56,379 nucleotides of DNA, from positions 427,683 through 484,061 of the forward strand of contig RPFO01000359.1 in the NCBI GenBank assembly GCA_009746045.1. The letters are read 5' to 3'. Position 1 is the first letter of the stretch. Every line of letters begins with the position of its first letter. This DNA comes from Mesostigma viride (Eukaryota > Streptophyta > Mesostigmatophyceae > Mesostigmatales > Mesostigmataceae). The position numbers and the translations under genes are program-made. This document shows, piece after piece, positions 32,763 through 43,088 of the stretch. Under the pieces are notes generated by a model that did not search any database, was not told the origin of the DNA, and saw only the letters and a program-made list of their open reading frames with translations.

Positions 32763-34494
32763 ATGGATCCAGTGGGTGGTAACATGTCGCCTATACCTAC
32801 CAACACTCCTACTATGAATAATAATAATAATAATACTAACAACAATAACAACACTCGTGGTAACCGACGGGACTCACTTGAAACGGTGCACCATCTCACT
32901 CCTCAAGGTAATCTGCGTACCTCACCTCCTTCTCCTGTTACTGGTGGTCGCCGTCGTCCCTCACTTACCCCTCCTACCTATGAACAACGTATGCAAGTCA
33001 GATTTAGTGATGACCCTTCCCTTACCTTGAACCAGGCCCCTGCCCCTCCTGCAACCTTGGCTCAACCCTCCAGCAGGTCCTCACTAACTAACAATGTTCT
33101 AGGCCTCCTTCCCACCCTGTGCCTTCCATGCCTGCTTTTAACACGGGTCGTACCTCTGCCCCTGTCGGCCCTTCTGGGCGCCCTAGTGCAGTTCCCTTTT
33201 ACCCACCTGCTTCCTGGTCCTACCCTGAGACGGCCTATGAGGCAGCCCAGGTCCCTACCCGTGTGGCTGATTTAGAAGTTAATAGTGATTTCAGCACCAT
33301 GCCTCTAGATGACAGAAATTATGATCATTTTGCCTACTCCTCTCTTCGTGAGCAATATACTGTACCCTTCTCCTATGGGCACCAGCCTGAAACGGTGGCC
33401 CCTTCTAGACCCCTACCCAAGACTTTTCCTCTTCCTTCCTTCTATCCCGCTTATGTAGCAGTGGAAGATAGTGGCCCTATGGGAAAAACTGACTCTTCTA
33501 ATCCCCCTAAGCCCCCTGCTCTTCCCCTCTTTGCTAACCTTCCCAAGCTGGATGTCAAGTCTACCCCTCAACAGTTTTTCACCTTTATTATGTTGCTTAC
33601 CCAGAACACAGAGTCGTGGCAGAATCATAATAGATGGCGTCTCTCTGATGCTGTATTAGTTCCTCACTATCTTACAACCTGCATTACTCCTGAGCTTGCT
33701 AACCTCATTCAGTGTGAGTCTTTGGCCTCTCATGCCTACCCTAACTCTGTAGCAGAATTGTTTAAGCGTTTAGAGAACCATTTAGTCCCTCCTGATTCAG
33801 ATTGGCAGGATAGATTAGCCTTTGGTACCTTGCAGCAGGGTACTAAATCATTTAAGGAGTATATGAAAGAGTTTGATGCTCAGATGGTACGAATTAGGGA
33901 TTTGTCGGGTGCAGAAGTACGTGCTCGCTTCCTCCAAGGCCTCAGTAGACCTTTATTACGTGAAGTCAAGCGCCAGTTCTCTGCCTACCGTTTTACTGAT
34001 CTGCCCCTCAAGCATGTGCGCCAGCATCTCTTGCGAGTAGCAGATTTCTTCACCACTCCTTCTCTCCCTACCCGTTCCCGTATTAATAATATTATCCTTA
34101 CCCCTGAGGAGGAGAACTCCTATGTAGAAGAATTAGATATCTGCGTTGCTGATCTTCAGCTCTTGATGTCTCTCATATCACATGCTATCATTGTAAGGAA
34201 GTAGGTCATCTTAAACGTGAGTGCCCCAAGTTCCTTTCGGGTGCTCCCCCTCATCCCGACGCTCGCCCTCCTCGTACCCCTCAGCGTGCTCCTATTCGTC
34301 CTACTTCAGGACGCATTCCCTCAGCTACCCCTAGTAGGCTGAATGCTGTGCAGGCAGGACCCCCAGGGTTCCCCTATGATAATCAGGCTCCCGCACCCTC
34401 TTCGCTCCCTCGTGACCCTCCAGCAGTGGCTTTTTCGCCAGGGTCTTCTTCGGGGTTAGTTCCTATGGATTTGGGGGGGGAGGGGGAACAGTAG
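32763..34494 (+). CDS. Gypsy gag (frame broken twice)
   Basis: Begins MDPVGGNMSP with an Asn-rich run, then Pro/Ser-rich sequence. The frame changes near 33105. The capsid-like part follows (LPKLDVKSTPQQFFTFI...; RLAFGTLQQGTKSFKEYMKEF; RARFLQGLSRPLLREV), which fits retrotransposon gag. A second frame change near 34160 leads to a CCHC zinc knuckle (CYHCKEVGHLKREC) at 34183-34224 and a Pro-rich tail. Gag packages the RNA in the particle. Whether the shifts are decay, sequencing errors or translational is open, because the LTRs are almost identical. Confidence 0.75.
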
Positions 34495-34686
34495 GCCTGT
34501 CAGCCGGGGGTAACCTGGACAGGTCCTTAGATAGTACCCCAGATAAAAATTTTTGCCTGCCTGTTTTTATAACCTCTGTAGGAGCTGAATCTTCCCTACC
34601 ACTACGTGTGCGTCCTCTTATGTTCTTGAATGGTGGTTTAACCGTCCCCACACTGTTGTAGACCCTTTCTTGCATGCTGATGAACT

Positions 34687-36345
34687 TTGAATGTCTCTGT
34701 GTTGGTAGATAGCGGTGCGGCTAGCTCCTTTGTGAGCGAGGCCCTAGTTAGGCGTTTAGGACTAGTCCCTACCCCTCACACCAAACCTGTCACTGTTCAT
34801 TATGCTGATGGTCGCACCAGTCATTCCCCGGGTACGGTGTCCCTTCCCCTGGTCATACAAGGACGTACTGTCAACCTGACGGCCACTATAGGCCCTATCA
34901 CTACCGCTGATGTATTACTAGGATTAGATTGGCACCAGGATAATAAGATTACTATTAATTATGATACCATGGTCATTTGGTTTCCAGATAGCTCTTACTG
35001 GGTACCGGAACGTCATTATAGATTGGAAAATTTATCCTTGGTAGATATTACTCCTCCTACACCTGTTGATCCTCCTGTAAGACCTATACCTGAAGTATTA
35101 ATGTCCAATGATGAGTTGCGTTCTGAATTAAAGGAATATGGATATTTATTATGTATGTTCCTTCAGTTAGAAGTACAGGAGATACCTATCACTAATAATA
35201 GTGTGGATATAGATATAAACACAGTGGATACAATAGGAGTGGGATTTACTGAAAATGAAATAGTAAGATACATGGCTGTGATAGATTCCTCAAAAGTTTT
35301 TGAAGAAAAGACTCCTTCTTATCCTCCTCCTCGTTCTGTTTTACACCGTGTAGTTATCAAGGACGGTGCAGTTCCTACGCACTCTCCGATGTATAGAATG
35401 GGCCCTACCGAGTTAAAGGAACTAAAACAGATTTTAGTGTCACTATTAGAAGCAGGATTGATAGAGCCTAGTAACTCTCCCTACTCAGCTGGTGTCCTGT
35501 TAGTTCCTAAGCCAAATGGCAAGTTTCGCCTAGTTACTGATTATAGGAAGTTGAATGATATTACTGTGAAGTCTAAATACCCTCTACCTCGTATTGATGA
35601 TATATTTAATAAGGTTAAAGGTTCCACTTGTTTCACAGTACTGGATTGTGCGGATGGTTTTTGGCAGTTGCGGATAGCTCCTGAGGATTGCCATAAAACC
35701 GCCTTTGCTACCCCTTTTGGTCATTACCAGTTTAGAGTAGCGGCTATGGGACTCTGTAACTCGCCTGCCTCTTTTCAAATGTTAATGAATGAAGTGCTTA
35801 GACCTGTTATGGGAAATTCTCACCTTCCTCAGGTGTCCTCTGATTTAAAGGATCCTTCCTTCTCCTCTGTTTCTTTATCTGAGCATGACCGTTCTTGTGC
35901 TCAAGCTTACTTAGATGATATTCTTATTTACTCTCCTGATTTTGAAACGCACCTACGTGATTTAAAGAAAGTATTAGAAATAATGGCTGAAAATTCTTTG
36001 TGGGCGCGCCGTGCTAAAGTTCGTTCGGGTAGGAGTGTCCCATTTTTAGGGCACGTTCTGTCAGATGCCGGGGTCGCTACCGACCCGGATAAAACTAAGT
36101 CAATTCAGGAATGGCCTACTCCTACCGACGTTAAAGGTGTACGTAGTTTTCTAGGAATTGCTTCTTACTATAGGCGTTTTATCCCGCGTTTCGCAACTAT
36201 AGCAGCCCCTATTAATCATTTATTAAAGAAGGATATCCCCTTTGTTTGGAGTAGTGAATGTCAGTCGGCTTTTCAGTGTCTAAAATCCCTACTCCTTTCC
36301 CCTCCTGTACTCATCCTACCGGATACTACTAAACCCTTTGTGTAG
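34687..36345 (+). CDS. Gypsy protease and reverse transcriptase
   Basis: Protease: LVDSGAASSFV at about 34705 and VLLGLDW near 34910. RT: VPKPNGKFRLVTDYRKLN, then FTVLDCADGFWQLRIAPED, then FGHYQFRVAAMGLCNSPASF, and YLDD at 35908-35919; the connection FLGIASYYRRFIP is typical of Ty3/gypsy. The annotated frame may extend upstream of the ATG. It ends at a TAG at 36343, one base out of frame with RNase H, which continues directly. Confidence 0.9.
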   Translation: MNVSVLVDSGAASSFVSEALVRRLGLVPTPHTKPVTVHYADGRTSHSPGTVSLPLVIQGRTVNLTATIGPITTADVLLGLDWHQDNKITINYDTMVIWFPDSSYWVPERHYRLENLSLVDITPPTPVDPPVRPIPEVLMSNDELRSELKEYGYLLCMFLQLEVQEIPITNNSVDIDINTVDTIGVGFTENEIVRYMAVIDSSKVFEEKTPSYPPPRSVLHRVVIKDGAVPTHSPMYRMGPTELKELKQILVSLLEAGLIEPSNSPYSAGVLLVPKPNGKFRLVTDYRKLNDITVKSKYPLPRIDDIFNKVKGSTCFTVLDCADGFWQLRIAPEDCHKTAFATPFGHYQFRVAAMGLCNSPASFQMLMNEVLRPVMGNSHLPQVSSDLKDPSFSSVSLSEHDRSCAQAYLDDILIYSPDFETHLRDLKKVLEIMAENSLWARRAKVRSGRSVPFLGHVLSDAGVATDPDKTKSIQEWPTPTDVKGVRSFLGIASYYRRFIPRFATIAAPINHLLKKDIPFVWSSECQSAFQCLKSLLLSPPVLILPDTTKPFV

Positions 36346-36986
36346 CTACAGATGCTAGTAAGGTAGCTATAGGGGGCGTCCTTCTCCAGGATCAGGGTCA
36401 GGGCTTACAGCCAATTGAGTATATCTCTAGGACAATGCTCCCTGCGGAGCGTAACTATCCCGTACACCAGCAGGAACTCTTAGCGGTGGTGTATTGTTGC
36501 CACGCGTGGCAGCACTTTCTTAAAGGTGCTCAATTTGATGTCTGCCTGAATGAACCCTGTGAGCTAGATCCTTATAGGTTAGTTATCCAAACGGATCACC
36601 GTCCCCTTACCCATCTTCTCTCCCAACCCAACCTTACCCCTCGGCAAGCGCGCTGGATGGAATTTTTAGCACAGTTTTCCCCTTTTAAACTTCAGTATGT
36701 TAAGGGTGTAGATAACATAGTACCAGATGCACTCTCTCGTCGTGCAGATTACTCCTTTTTCGAGGACCTTGATGTTCTCAATACTACTCTAGTTCCTACT
36801 ACTATGGGTGTAACCCCTTATGGTGAACTACCTGATGATGAATCCTATGCCTACCTCTTTCATACAGCTGTTCGCATGCCTGATCTCCTTTCTCACGTAG
36901 GACTCTCTCTCCCGTGTGAGGCCCTTCCCGTGGCCTCGGTGGGGGGGAGGGGAAAAATAAAATTTCTATACCGCTTAGCCATATAG
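36343..36986 (+). CDS. Gypsy RNase H (one base out of frame with RT)
   Basis: Reads VATDASKVAIGGVL directly after the RT end in the next frame, then AERNYPVHQQELLAVV and IQTDHRPLTHLL, finishing with KGVDNIVPDALSRR: the D-E-D-D RNase H core of gypsy elements. A tail of ~70 residues follows to a stop near 36986, after which integrase starts in another frame. Confidence 0.85.
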
Positions 36987-37096
36987 CGACTAGGTCAGGA
37001 AAGTCTTATGAAAACATAGTCCCTCTAGGACCTCCCCTTCTCTTTGGCAAGGCGGTAGGAGATCTCTTTAAACCTGTTCTGGATACCTCTGTAGCG

Positions 37097-38623
37097 ATGC
37101 CTACCTCTGATCTTGAACGCCTTATTAGTAGATTTACGGCCACTGAGCCGGAAGCATTAGCTGCCATTGCTGCACATCCCCAACAATTAGGCAAGCACCC
37201 TTGTAAATTTGTAGGTGGGTTTTTATATGTGCAGATAGCAGATTCTCCCCCTCAATGGCGCCTGTATGTCCCTCCTATCTGTCGCTCCTCCTTGCTCTTT
37301 GAGTTGCATGACTTAGCTGCTCATCAGGGTGGTAAACGGGTACGGGACCTAGTAGCCCGCTCTTATTACTGGCCTTCCCTTTATAAGGATGTAGATGAGT
37401 ATGTTAGAACTTGTCAATCTTGCCAGGAGATGAAACCCAATAACGTAGGACAGATAGCAGAACCTAGGACCTTGCCTGACCCCATCATGCCGTGGGATTC
37501 TATCATGATGGATTTTGTAGGACCTTTTAGAAAGAATGATAGGGGCAATGCCCAGATCCTTGTGTTCATAGATCGTTTTACTCGTATGTGCCATCTCGTG
37601 CCGTGTCCTTTAGAACTCACAGCACGTGATTGCGCACGCCTATACCTCAATAATGTATACAGATATCATGGTTTGAGTAGGCAGTTTATTAGTGATAAGG
37701 ATAAGTTATTTACCTCAGATTTTTGGCAGCAGTTTTTCGCTGCCATCGGTACCAAGGTTACCTACGGTACTGCCTACCACTCCTCCTCCTCTCATTTAGT
37801 AGAGCGTCTTAATAGGGTAGTGGAAGAAGCGCTTAGGCACTATGTTAATGGCTCGGGAAGTGATTGGGAGGATTATTTATGTTTGGTAGAGTTCTCCCTC
37901 AACAATTGTCCCCAAGCTGCGCATGGATATACGCCCTTCTTCCTAGATACTGGTAGACAGCCTCTTACTCCTACCTCTCTCTTAGCTAGTCCTCTACGGG
38001 ACAAGGATGATGTGTCCCGAGATACTGTAGAAGGTGTACAGTCCTTACTAGATAGAATGAAAACTGCTCATGACCACGCGATCTCAGGGTACCAAAAAGC
38101 TCAGTCTAAGTACCTTGCTAGGTTGCGTGCCTCCTTAGATAGAAGAGCACCTGAGATAGAAATAGGAGATCTAGTATTAGTAGAAGGCCCCCGTGTTGGC
38201 CGTTTTGCTCATAAGTTTGAAGCAGAACTTAAGGTCAAACTTAGGCCCGCCTTCTTAGGACCCTTCCATGTTTTGTCTAGAGTAGGAAATTTCCTATATA
38301 AAGTCGATATCCCTACCTCTTGGCAGACACATTCGAACACCTTCCATAGGAGCCAGCTGAAACTGTACCACCCTAGTACGTTCGCTGGTAGAGAGCTAGC
38401 GCCTGCCCCTTTAGAGCATAACCCTGACACTGGGGAAGTAGAAGACGAAGTAGAAAGCATCGTGGCCCATAGAGATATCAAAAAGGGCCGCGGTACCCAG
38501 CGTCAGTACAAAGTGAAGTGGATGTATGCTCGTAGTGAAGTAGATAAGGTCTGGTATACGGAAAGCGAGCTAGATGGGTGTAGTCGCCTGCTGCAGGAAT
38601 ATAAAACCCTGCACAAGCTCTAG
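37097..38623 (+). CDS. Gypsy integrase with C-terminal chromodomain
   Basis: 508 residues. HHCC zinc finger: His71, His76, Cys106, Cys109. Catalytic D139, D200 and E236, with 35 residues between the last two, as in the D,D-35-E triad. The GPY/F-like part reads LGPFHVLSRVGNFLYKVDIP. The C-terminus (EDEVESIVAHR...QYKVKWMYA...KVWYTESEL, about residues 445-500) fits a chromodomain, which in chromoviruses guides insertion to marked chromatin. A short pol segment (GKHPCKFVGGFLYV...) precedes the finger. All catalytic residues are intact. Confidence 0.9.
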   Translation: MPTSDLERLISRFTATEPEALAAIAAHPQQLGKHPCKFVGGFLYVQIADSPPQWRLYVPPICRSSLLFELHDLAAHQGGKRVRDLVARSYYWPSLYKDVDEYVRTCQSCQEMKPNNVGQIAEPRTLPDPIMPWDSIMMDFVGPFRKNDRGNAQILVFIDRFTRMCHLVPCPLELTARDCARLYLNNVYRYHGLSRQFISDKDKLFTSDFWQQFFAAIGTKVTYGTAYHSSSSHLVERLNRVVEEALRHYVNGSGSDWEDYLCLVEFSLNNCPQAAHGYTPFFLDTGRQPLTPTSLLASPLRDKDDVSRDTVEGVQSLLDRMKTAHDHAISGYQKAQSKYLARLRASLDRRAPEIEIGDLVLVEGPRVGRFAHKFEAELKVKLRPAFLGPFHVLSRVGNFLYKVDIPTSWQTHSNTFHRSQLKLYHPSTFAGRELAPAPLEHNPDTGEVEDEVESIVAHRDIKKGRGTQRQYKVKWMYARSEVDKVWYTESELDGCSRLLQEYKTLHKL

Positions 38624-38698
38624 CAGTAGACCTTCTCCTCTCTTATGTTATGTCTGCTGTCGACGGGTGGTTGGTTGTCCCCCCCCTCCGCAGCCGTC

Positions 38699-41600
38699 AT
38701 GTCAGAGCCTACCCCTCCGGCTGAGAGCTCGCTGCCGTCCCCGCCCCTACCGGACCCTGAGCTGTATTTCGAGGCCCTTCCGGGCCGCTGGGTGTCGCGG
38801 TCCAGTTATCCGGGTGGCGTTGTGCAGCCGGCCCTCCAGGCCCAACATGCGAGTTTAGTCAGGGCGGCCCTCTTTGGGGTCACGTGGTACGGTCCTTCCC
38901 CTGACGAGCCGCATCAGCTTGTTTTGCACGGGTTCGACGATGCCGGGCACTGTTTGTTAGGGTGTGGTTCCCGCTGTCCAGCCTTGGGACAGATAGATGC
39001 GGTTCTCCAGTGCTCCCGTGTGTTCTCCTACCTTTCTACCCCTGTGGGCCGCTCCTGCCTACGGGATGTGTTCCCCTGGCTTCCGGCTGAGGGTGAGGCT
39101 GAGGTAGATGAGAACCCCTGCGACCTTCTGCGGGCCGTAGAATTCATGGAGATAGCTGATCAGTCGGTGGGATTAGCAGTTGGTGGTCCTGCCCCTACGG
39201 GCGCCCCATCCGAGGTACATTATACTCCAGAATATTCTGCCTCGAGCGCTGCGTCCGCCTCCTCGGCGTCTGCTCCTCCCTCTCCGGTCCCGTCGTCCCC
39301 TCGGTCGACCCGGTGTGTTGCAGTGGAGCCTACCCCTTCGGGTTTGCCTGATCCTCTGTCGGCGACGGTCTTGGCTATGCAGGCTCAGATCCAGTCCCTG
39401 ACCACGGCGTTCGGGGCCTTCATGGCGGCCCAAGCGCAGACTCCGGCCACGCCAGGTGTGTCTGTGGTGTCCGCGCCCCCTACCCCTTCGGTTGTTTCGG
39501 CACCTGTGGTTACGCCGGCGCCCACTACCCCTTCGGTTGCGGCGGCTCCGACACCTCTGGTTACCTCCGTGCCGGCGACCGACGTTTCTGCGCCGCGACG
39601 CGAGTCTTCCGCCCCTTCGGCTGTGCCCGCCGTCGCCTCCTCTGGGCCGCCCGCTGCGCCCTCACCGCCAGTTCGGGGTTTCTTCAGCGACACGGGCGAT
39701 CATCCCAGGCTTTGGGAGGGTGGTCCCCCGCAGAGGATTCCGGTGCCCGACTGGAGCTTGGATGGCAACCAATCTTATGCCGGACTGCCTGTCCCTACGG
39801 GTCCTATTTTCAATATGTGGCCTGAGGGTGCGCCGGCAACGGAGACCGGCGCGCCTGCTGCGGTGGCGGGTCCGTCACGGCCCTCTCTGGCTTCGGGTCC
39901 GGCGCGACCTCCTGTTGTACCAGTGTCACCTGAGTTATTATAAATAGTGACGGAACCTTTTTGCCACTTGGCAATTAGGTCCGTCACTATTTATCCGGCG
40001 AAAACCACTCGCCGGCATCTATTCCGCGTTAAGTTCACGTGAACGTGGCGCGGAATTGATGCCGGCGAGTGGTTTTCGCCGGATAAATAGTGACGGACCT
40101 AATTGCCAAGTGGCAAAAAGGTTCCGTCACTATTTATAATAACTAAAACGTCGTAGTGTGGGGGCCGATATCTATCGTACCGCTAATGCCTACTGCAGTA
40201 CCGAATCTCGCCTTAACGATATTCCAACCGGGCATATTTTCCCTTCTGGCACTTTCGTTTGGCCTTCTGGTATCAATTCCTTCCGGTATTCGGAAATACC
40301 CGTGTCACCACAGGGATTCGAACCCCCGACTTACGAGGTCTTAGTTATTATAAATAGTGACGGAACCTTTTTGCCACTTGGCAATTAGGTCCGTCACTAT
40401 TTATCCGGCGAAAACCACTCGCCGGCATCTATTCCGCGTTAAGTTCACGTGAACGTGGCGCGGAATTGATGCCGGCGAGTGGTTTTCGCCGGATAAATAG
40501 TGACGGACCTAATTGCCAAGTGGCAAAAAGGTTCCGTCACTATTTATAATAACTAAGACCTCGTAAGTCGGGGGTTCGAATCCCTGTGGTGACACGGGTA
40601 TTTCCGAATACCGGAAGGAATTGATACCAGAAGGCCAAACGAAAGTGCCAGAAGGGAAAATATGCCCGGTTGGAATATCGGCGAGATTCGGTACTGCAGT
40701 AGGCATTAGCGGTACGATAGATATCGGCCCCCACACTACGACGTTTTAGTTATTATAAATAGTGACGGAACCTTTTTGCCACTTGGCAATTAGGTCCGTC
40801 ACTATTTATCTGGCGAAAACCACTCGCCGGCATCAATTCCGCGCCACGTTCACGTGAACTTAACGCGGAATAGATGCCGGCGAGTGGTTTTCGCCGGATA
40901 AATAGTGACGGACCTAATTGCCAAGTGGCAAAAAGGTTCCGTCACTATTTATAATAACTACCTGCGTCGGTGACGGCTCCCGCCCCTGCGTCGGCCCCCG
41001 CTTCGGTCCCTGCTCCTTCGGCCTCGCGGTCTTTGGCTGCGGTTGTTCGGTCCACCGGTCAGGATCCTCGCGCCACCCGCGCTGCCGATTCCCTCCGGGA
41101 GCTGTCCCAGGGTGATCGGGACAGGGCCCCTTCTGTGGTGCATGCGACGCCGGAGTCGCGCGACACGCCCGTGCCTGGATGCGGTATGTCCGCACTCGCC
41201 TGCCGCCAGTGTGACCTGCCGCGCGCCTCCGCCGAGCTTGCCATCTCGCCCATGTCCTACGGGTTCTCCCAGGTGTGTCGGGCGCCTCGGGATCGTGGCC
41301 TACCCATTGAGACTGATCGGCCTCCTTTCGACATGGTTATTTTAGCTGATCCTGTGTTCCAGGGTGAGATCTTGGTTCGGCGCATTCTGTATCGCTGGGC
41401 TAGGCGCCACAACGACTTGGACACCTACGGTGGGTTCCAGTGGGCTTACCCTCCGCCTCTGGGCATTATGGCTTCGGATGCCCTTACGGTAGAGTTTCCT
41501 GCGGTACCGGGTGCTGCGTACAACACGGTCCTCCAGCCCATCCTCGAGTGGGATGCCCGTCGTCCGGCGCCCATCCCGGGCCAGGGTCTAGACTCCCGTG

Positions 41601-42040
41601 GCCACCCTCCTCCTCGGGCCAGCGACTACCTGGAGACATTCGGGTCGCGCCAGTGTGCTCGTCGGTGGCGCTCCCGAGAGGTTCGGCACATCCGGATGTG
41701 GCCGTCCAACGTGGAGCCCCTGGTGGACCTGTTTTTCCCGACGGGTTTGCGCCCTCGGATCCGGTACCATCGCCTCCTCCTGCGGGCCCTCTGTTTGATC
41801 GCGGTAGAGCCTTTCCTTCGCCTCTTTGCCTGTGGCTTCCTGGACTGGGCCCGTGGCCAGGTCGTTCTTACGCAGCATAGGTATTACTGGGCCTTTCTGG
41901 GCCTTTTTCCTGACGGTGTGTGGGCCGATGTTTTCCTCACTGTAGATAGGCATGACAATGTCGAGGATGTGGCCCACTACCAGGCCTACCTGGAGGTCCT
42001 GCTGGCCTCTCGTGGCACCTATCAGACGGATGGCCACTAG
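38699..42040 (+). CDS. Large extra ORF after integrase, interrupted by a composite element
   Basis: Not recognised. Coding 38699-39932 and 40965-42040; one frame continues across the 1027-bp insertion plus its 5-bp duplication. The frame is open back to 38645, and ATG 38699 is chosen because it follows a C-run and opens with Pro/Ser-rich coding sequence. Part 1 (~130 residues) contains FGVTWYGPS and LLGCGSRCP. The centre is Ala/Pro/Thr/Ser-rich low complexity. The last ~265 residues look globular, with several Trp (YRWARRHNDLDTYGGFQWAY; RRWRSREVRHIRMWP) and a hydrophobic run near 41790-41870. It lies in the place where some gypsy elements carry an extra gene. I see no signal peptide or fusion motif, so no envelope function is claimed. 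A second copy (45396-46232, minus) keeps the frame with mainly conservative changes. Confidence 0.7.
39933..40144. repeat. 212-bp palindrome Q1
   Basis: Nearly perfect. Each arm is itself two hairpins: TAAATAGTGACGG...CCGTCACTATTTA enclosing TTGCCACTTGGCAA, then CCGGCGA...TCGCCGG. The only clear asymmetry is at the centre (GCGTTAAGTTCACGTGAACG then TGGCGC). Confidence 0.88.
40145..40342 (-). repeat. Spacer X with tRNA B-box-like end
   Basis: 198 bp. On the minus strand, from the right boundary: AAGACCTCGTAAGTC then GGGGGTTCGAATCCC. The loop TTCGAAT with flanking GGG/CCC fits a tRNA T arm and B box. CTAAGAC spans the boundary with the palindrome and has the form of an anticodon loop. The other end (AAAACGTCGTAGTGTGGGGG) is a weaker echo of the same sequence. 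Confidence 0.65.
40343..40554. repeat. 212-bp palindrome Q2
   Basis: Identical in plan to Q1, including the orientation of the asymmetric centre. Confidence 0.88.
40555..40747 (+). repeat. Spacer X', inverted copy of X
   Basis: Reverse complement of 40145-40342 apart from a 5-bp deletion (TTAAC in X is absent here). The B-box-like GGGGGTTCGAATCCC is at about 40569-40583 on the plus strand. Confidence 0.85.
40748..40959. repeat. 212-bp palindrome Q3 with flipped centre
   Basis: As Q1 and Q2, but the asymmetric centre is in the opposite orientation (GCGCCACGTTCACGTGAACT then TAACGC), and one arm has CTGGCG where the others have CCGGCG. Confidence 0.85.
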
Positions 42041-42400
42041 ATAGAGGGCCTTAGGCCCGACCTGAGGGTGTTGTCCCTCCGGTATATAGAGTCGCCCTCA
42101 TGTTCTGGCCAGTTGGCTGGCTGTTCTTGGTCCTTGGCGCTGATGTGTTTACTCTGTATGTCCTGCCCAGTGCCGTCCCCCCCCGGCCAGGACTCCGTTC
42201 CAGGCAGTTAGGGGAACCTCCCACCAGGCTTGGTGCTGGCTAACCCTACACCACCCGGCGTGGTGGTGGAGACCGTGTGAACTATTGGTGCTTTGTATCT
42301 GGGATGGTCTATCGATTGTGTTGGTGTGTGCTGGGTGCATTAGGTTTTTCCTACCCCTTCGTTTCCTCCCTGTGCGTAGGGAGAGGGCTCCCTACCTTTG

Positions 42401-42412
42401 TGGGGGGGGAGG
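42401..42412 (+). other. Polypurine tract of the gypsy element
   Basis: TGGGGGGGGAGG directly before the 3' LTR; the usual primer for plus-strand DNA synthesis. The same tract (complement) abuts the LTR of the minus-strand copy at 45025-45040. Confidence 0.8.
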
Positions 42413-42954
42413 TGTTACGTCGCGTAACAATTCGTTGTAGTTACGGACGTAAATTAGGTCTTTTGCCTCGGTTGTCCCTAGGTTTACGTGTAGTTCCTAC
42501 CGGGACATTATTGTCCTCGTAACAGTACTGTGGTACATTGGGTGCCTTTGGGCGCCGCGCCGCGTACTTTATTAGTGGTCCTCATCCTTTGGTAGAATGT
42601 AGTGGACCAGCGTGCATCTGTAGGCGAGGGCCAGGTCGGCCCGAGCGTGTTGGACCGTTGGTGACCATTTATGCACGTTCCACCCCTCGTGTGTGCACTC
42701 GGCGTGTGTTAAATGAATTAACACATATAGGCTTGGGTCACGGCAGTGTAGTTGTGTTTCCTTCCTCTATTCCTGGAGTAAACGGGTTGTGTAAATGGCT
42801 TATGGCGTATTATAGTAACACTTACGTTAATGCATTGAGATCTGGTCGTCTCGTTCGTCTTTCGCTAGGGGTTTAACTAGAGGTGGCTTGACTAGTTTAG
42901 GTAGCATCAGGCCAGGTAGAGGTAGAGGTAGTGGTAGATACCCGAGGCGTAACA
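42413..42954 (+). repeat. 3' LTR of the gypsy element
   Basis: Matches 31167-31709 almost throughout, TGTTACG...CGTAACA. The close match suggests a young insertion. Confidence 0.88.
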
Positions 42955-43088
42955 TTACGTTAATGCATTGAGATCTGGATCGTCTCGTTCGTCTTTCGCT
43001 AGGGGTTTAACTAGAGGTGGCTTGACTAGTTTAGGTAGCATCAGGCCAGGTAGAGGTAGAGGTAGTGGTAGATACCCGAGGCGTAACA
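42955..43088 (+). repeat. Duplicated LTR tail
   Basis: 134 bp repeating the last part of the LTR (from TTACGTTAATGCATTGAG to GGCGTAACA) directly after the complete 3' LTR. It carries the GGATCG version seen in the 5' LTR, not the shortened one of the adjacent 3' LTR, so it is not a simple copy of its neighbour. Confidence 0.8.

Larger units (their letters stand above)
39933..40959. mobile_element. Composite palindromic element, copy in gypsy ORF (ACCTG duplication)
   Basis: 1027 bp bounded by AGTTATTATAAATAGTGACG and its inverse, flanked by ACCTG at 39928-39932 and 40960-40964. Order: palindrome 39933-40144, spacer X 40145-40342, palindrome 40343-40554, inverted spacer X' 40555-40747, palindrome 40748-40959, so the whole is a palindrome of palindromes. 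The ends match the copia-borne composite in plan and partly in sequence (AGTTA, AAATAGTG.CGGAACC, TTTTGCC). No coding capacity. Confidence 0.82.

Noticed and set aside
40565-40600. tRNA gene suggested by GGGGGTTCGAATCCC
   Set aside because: Only a T-arm/B-box-like part is present; no D arm or pairing acceptor stem on the other side, where the palindrome begins.
38699-42040. Envelope gene for the ORF after integrase
   Set aside because: No signal peptide, no clear membrane anchor, no cleavage or fusion motif; position alone is not evidence.
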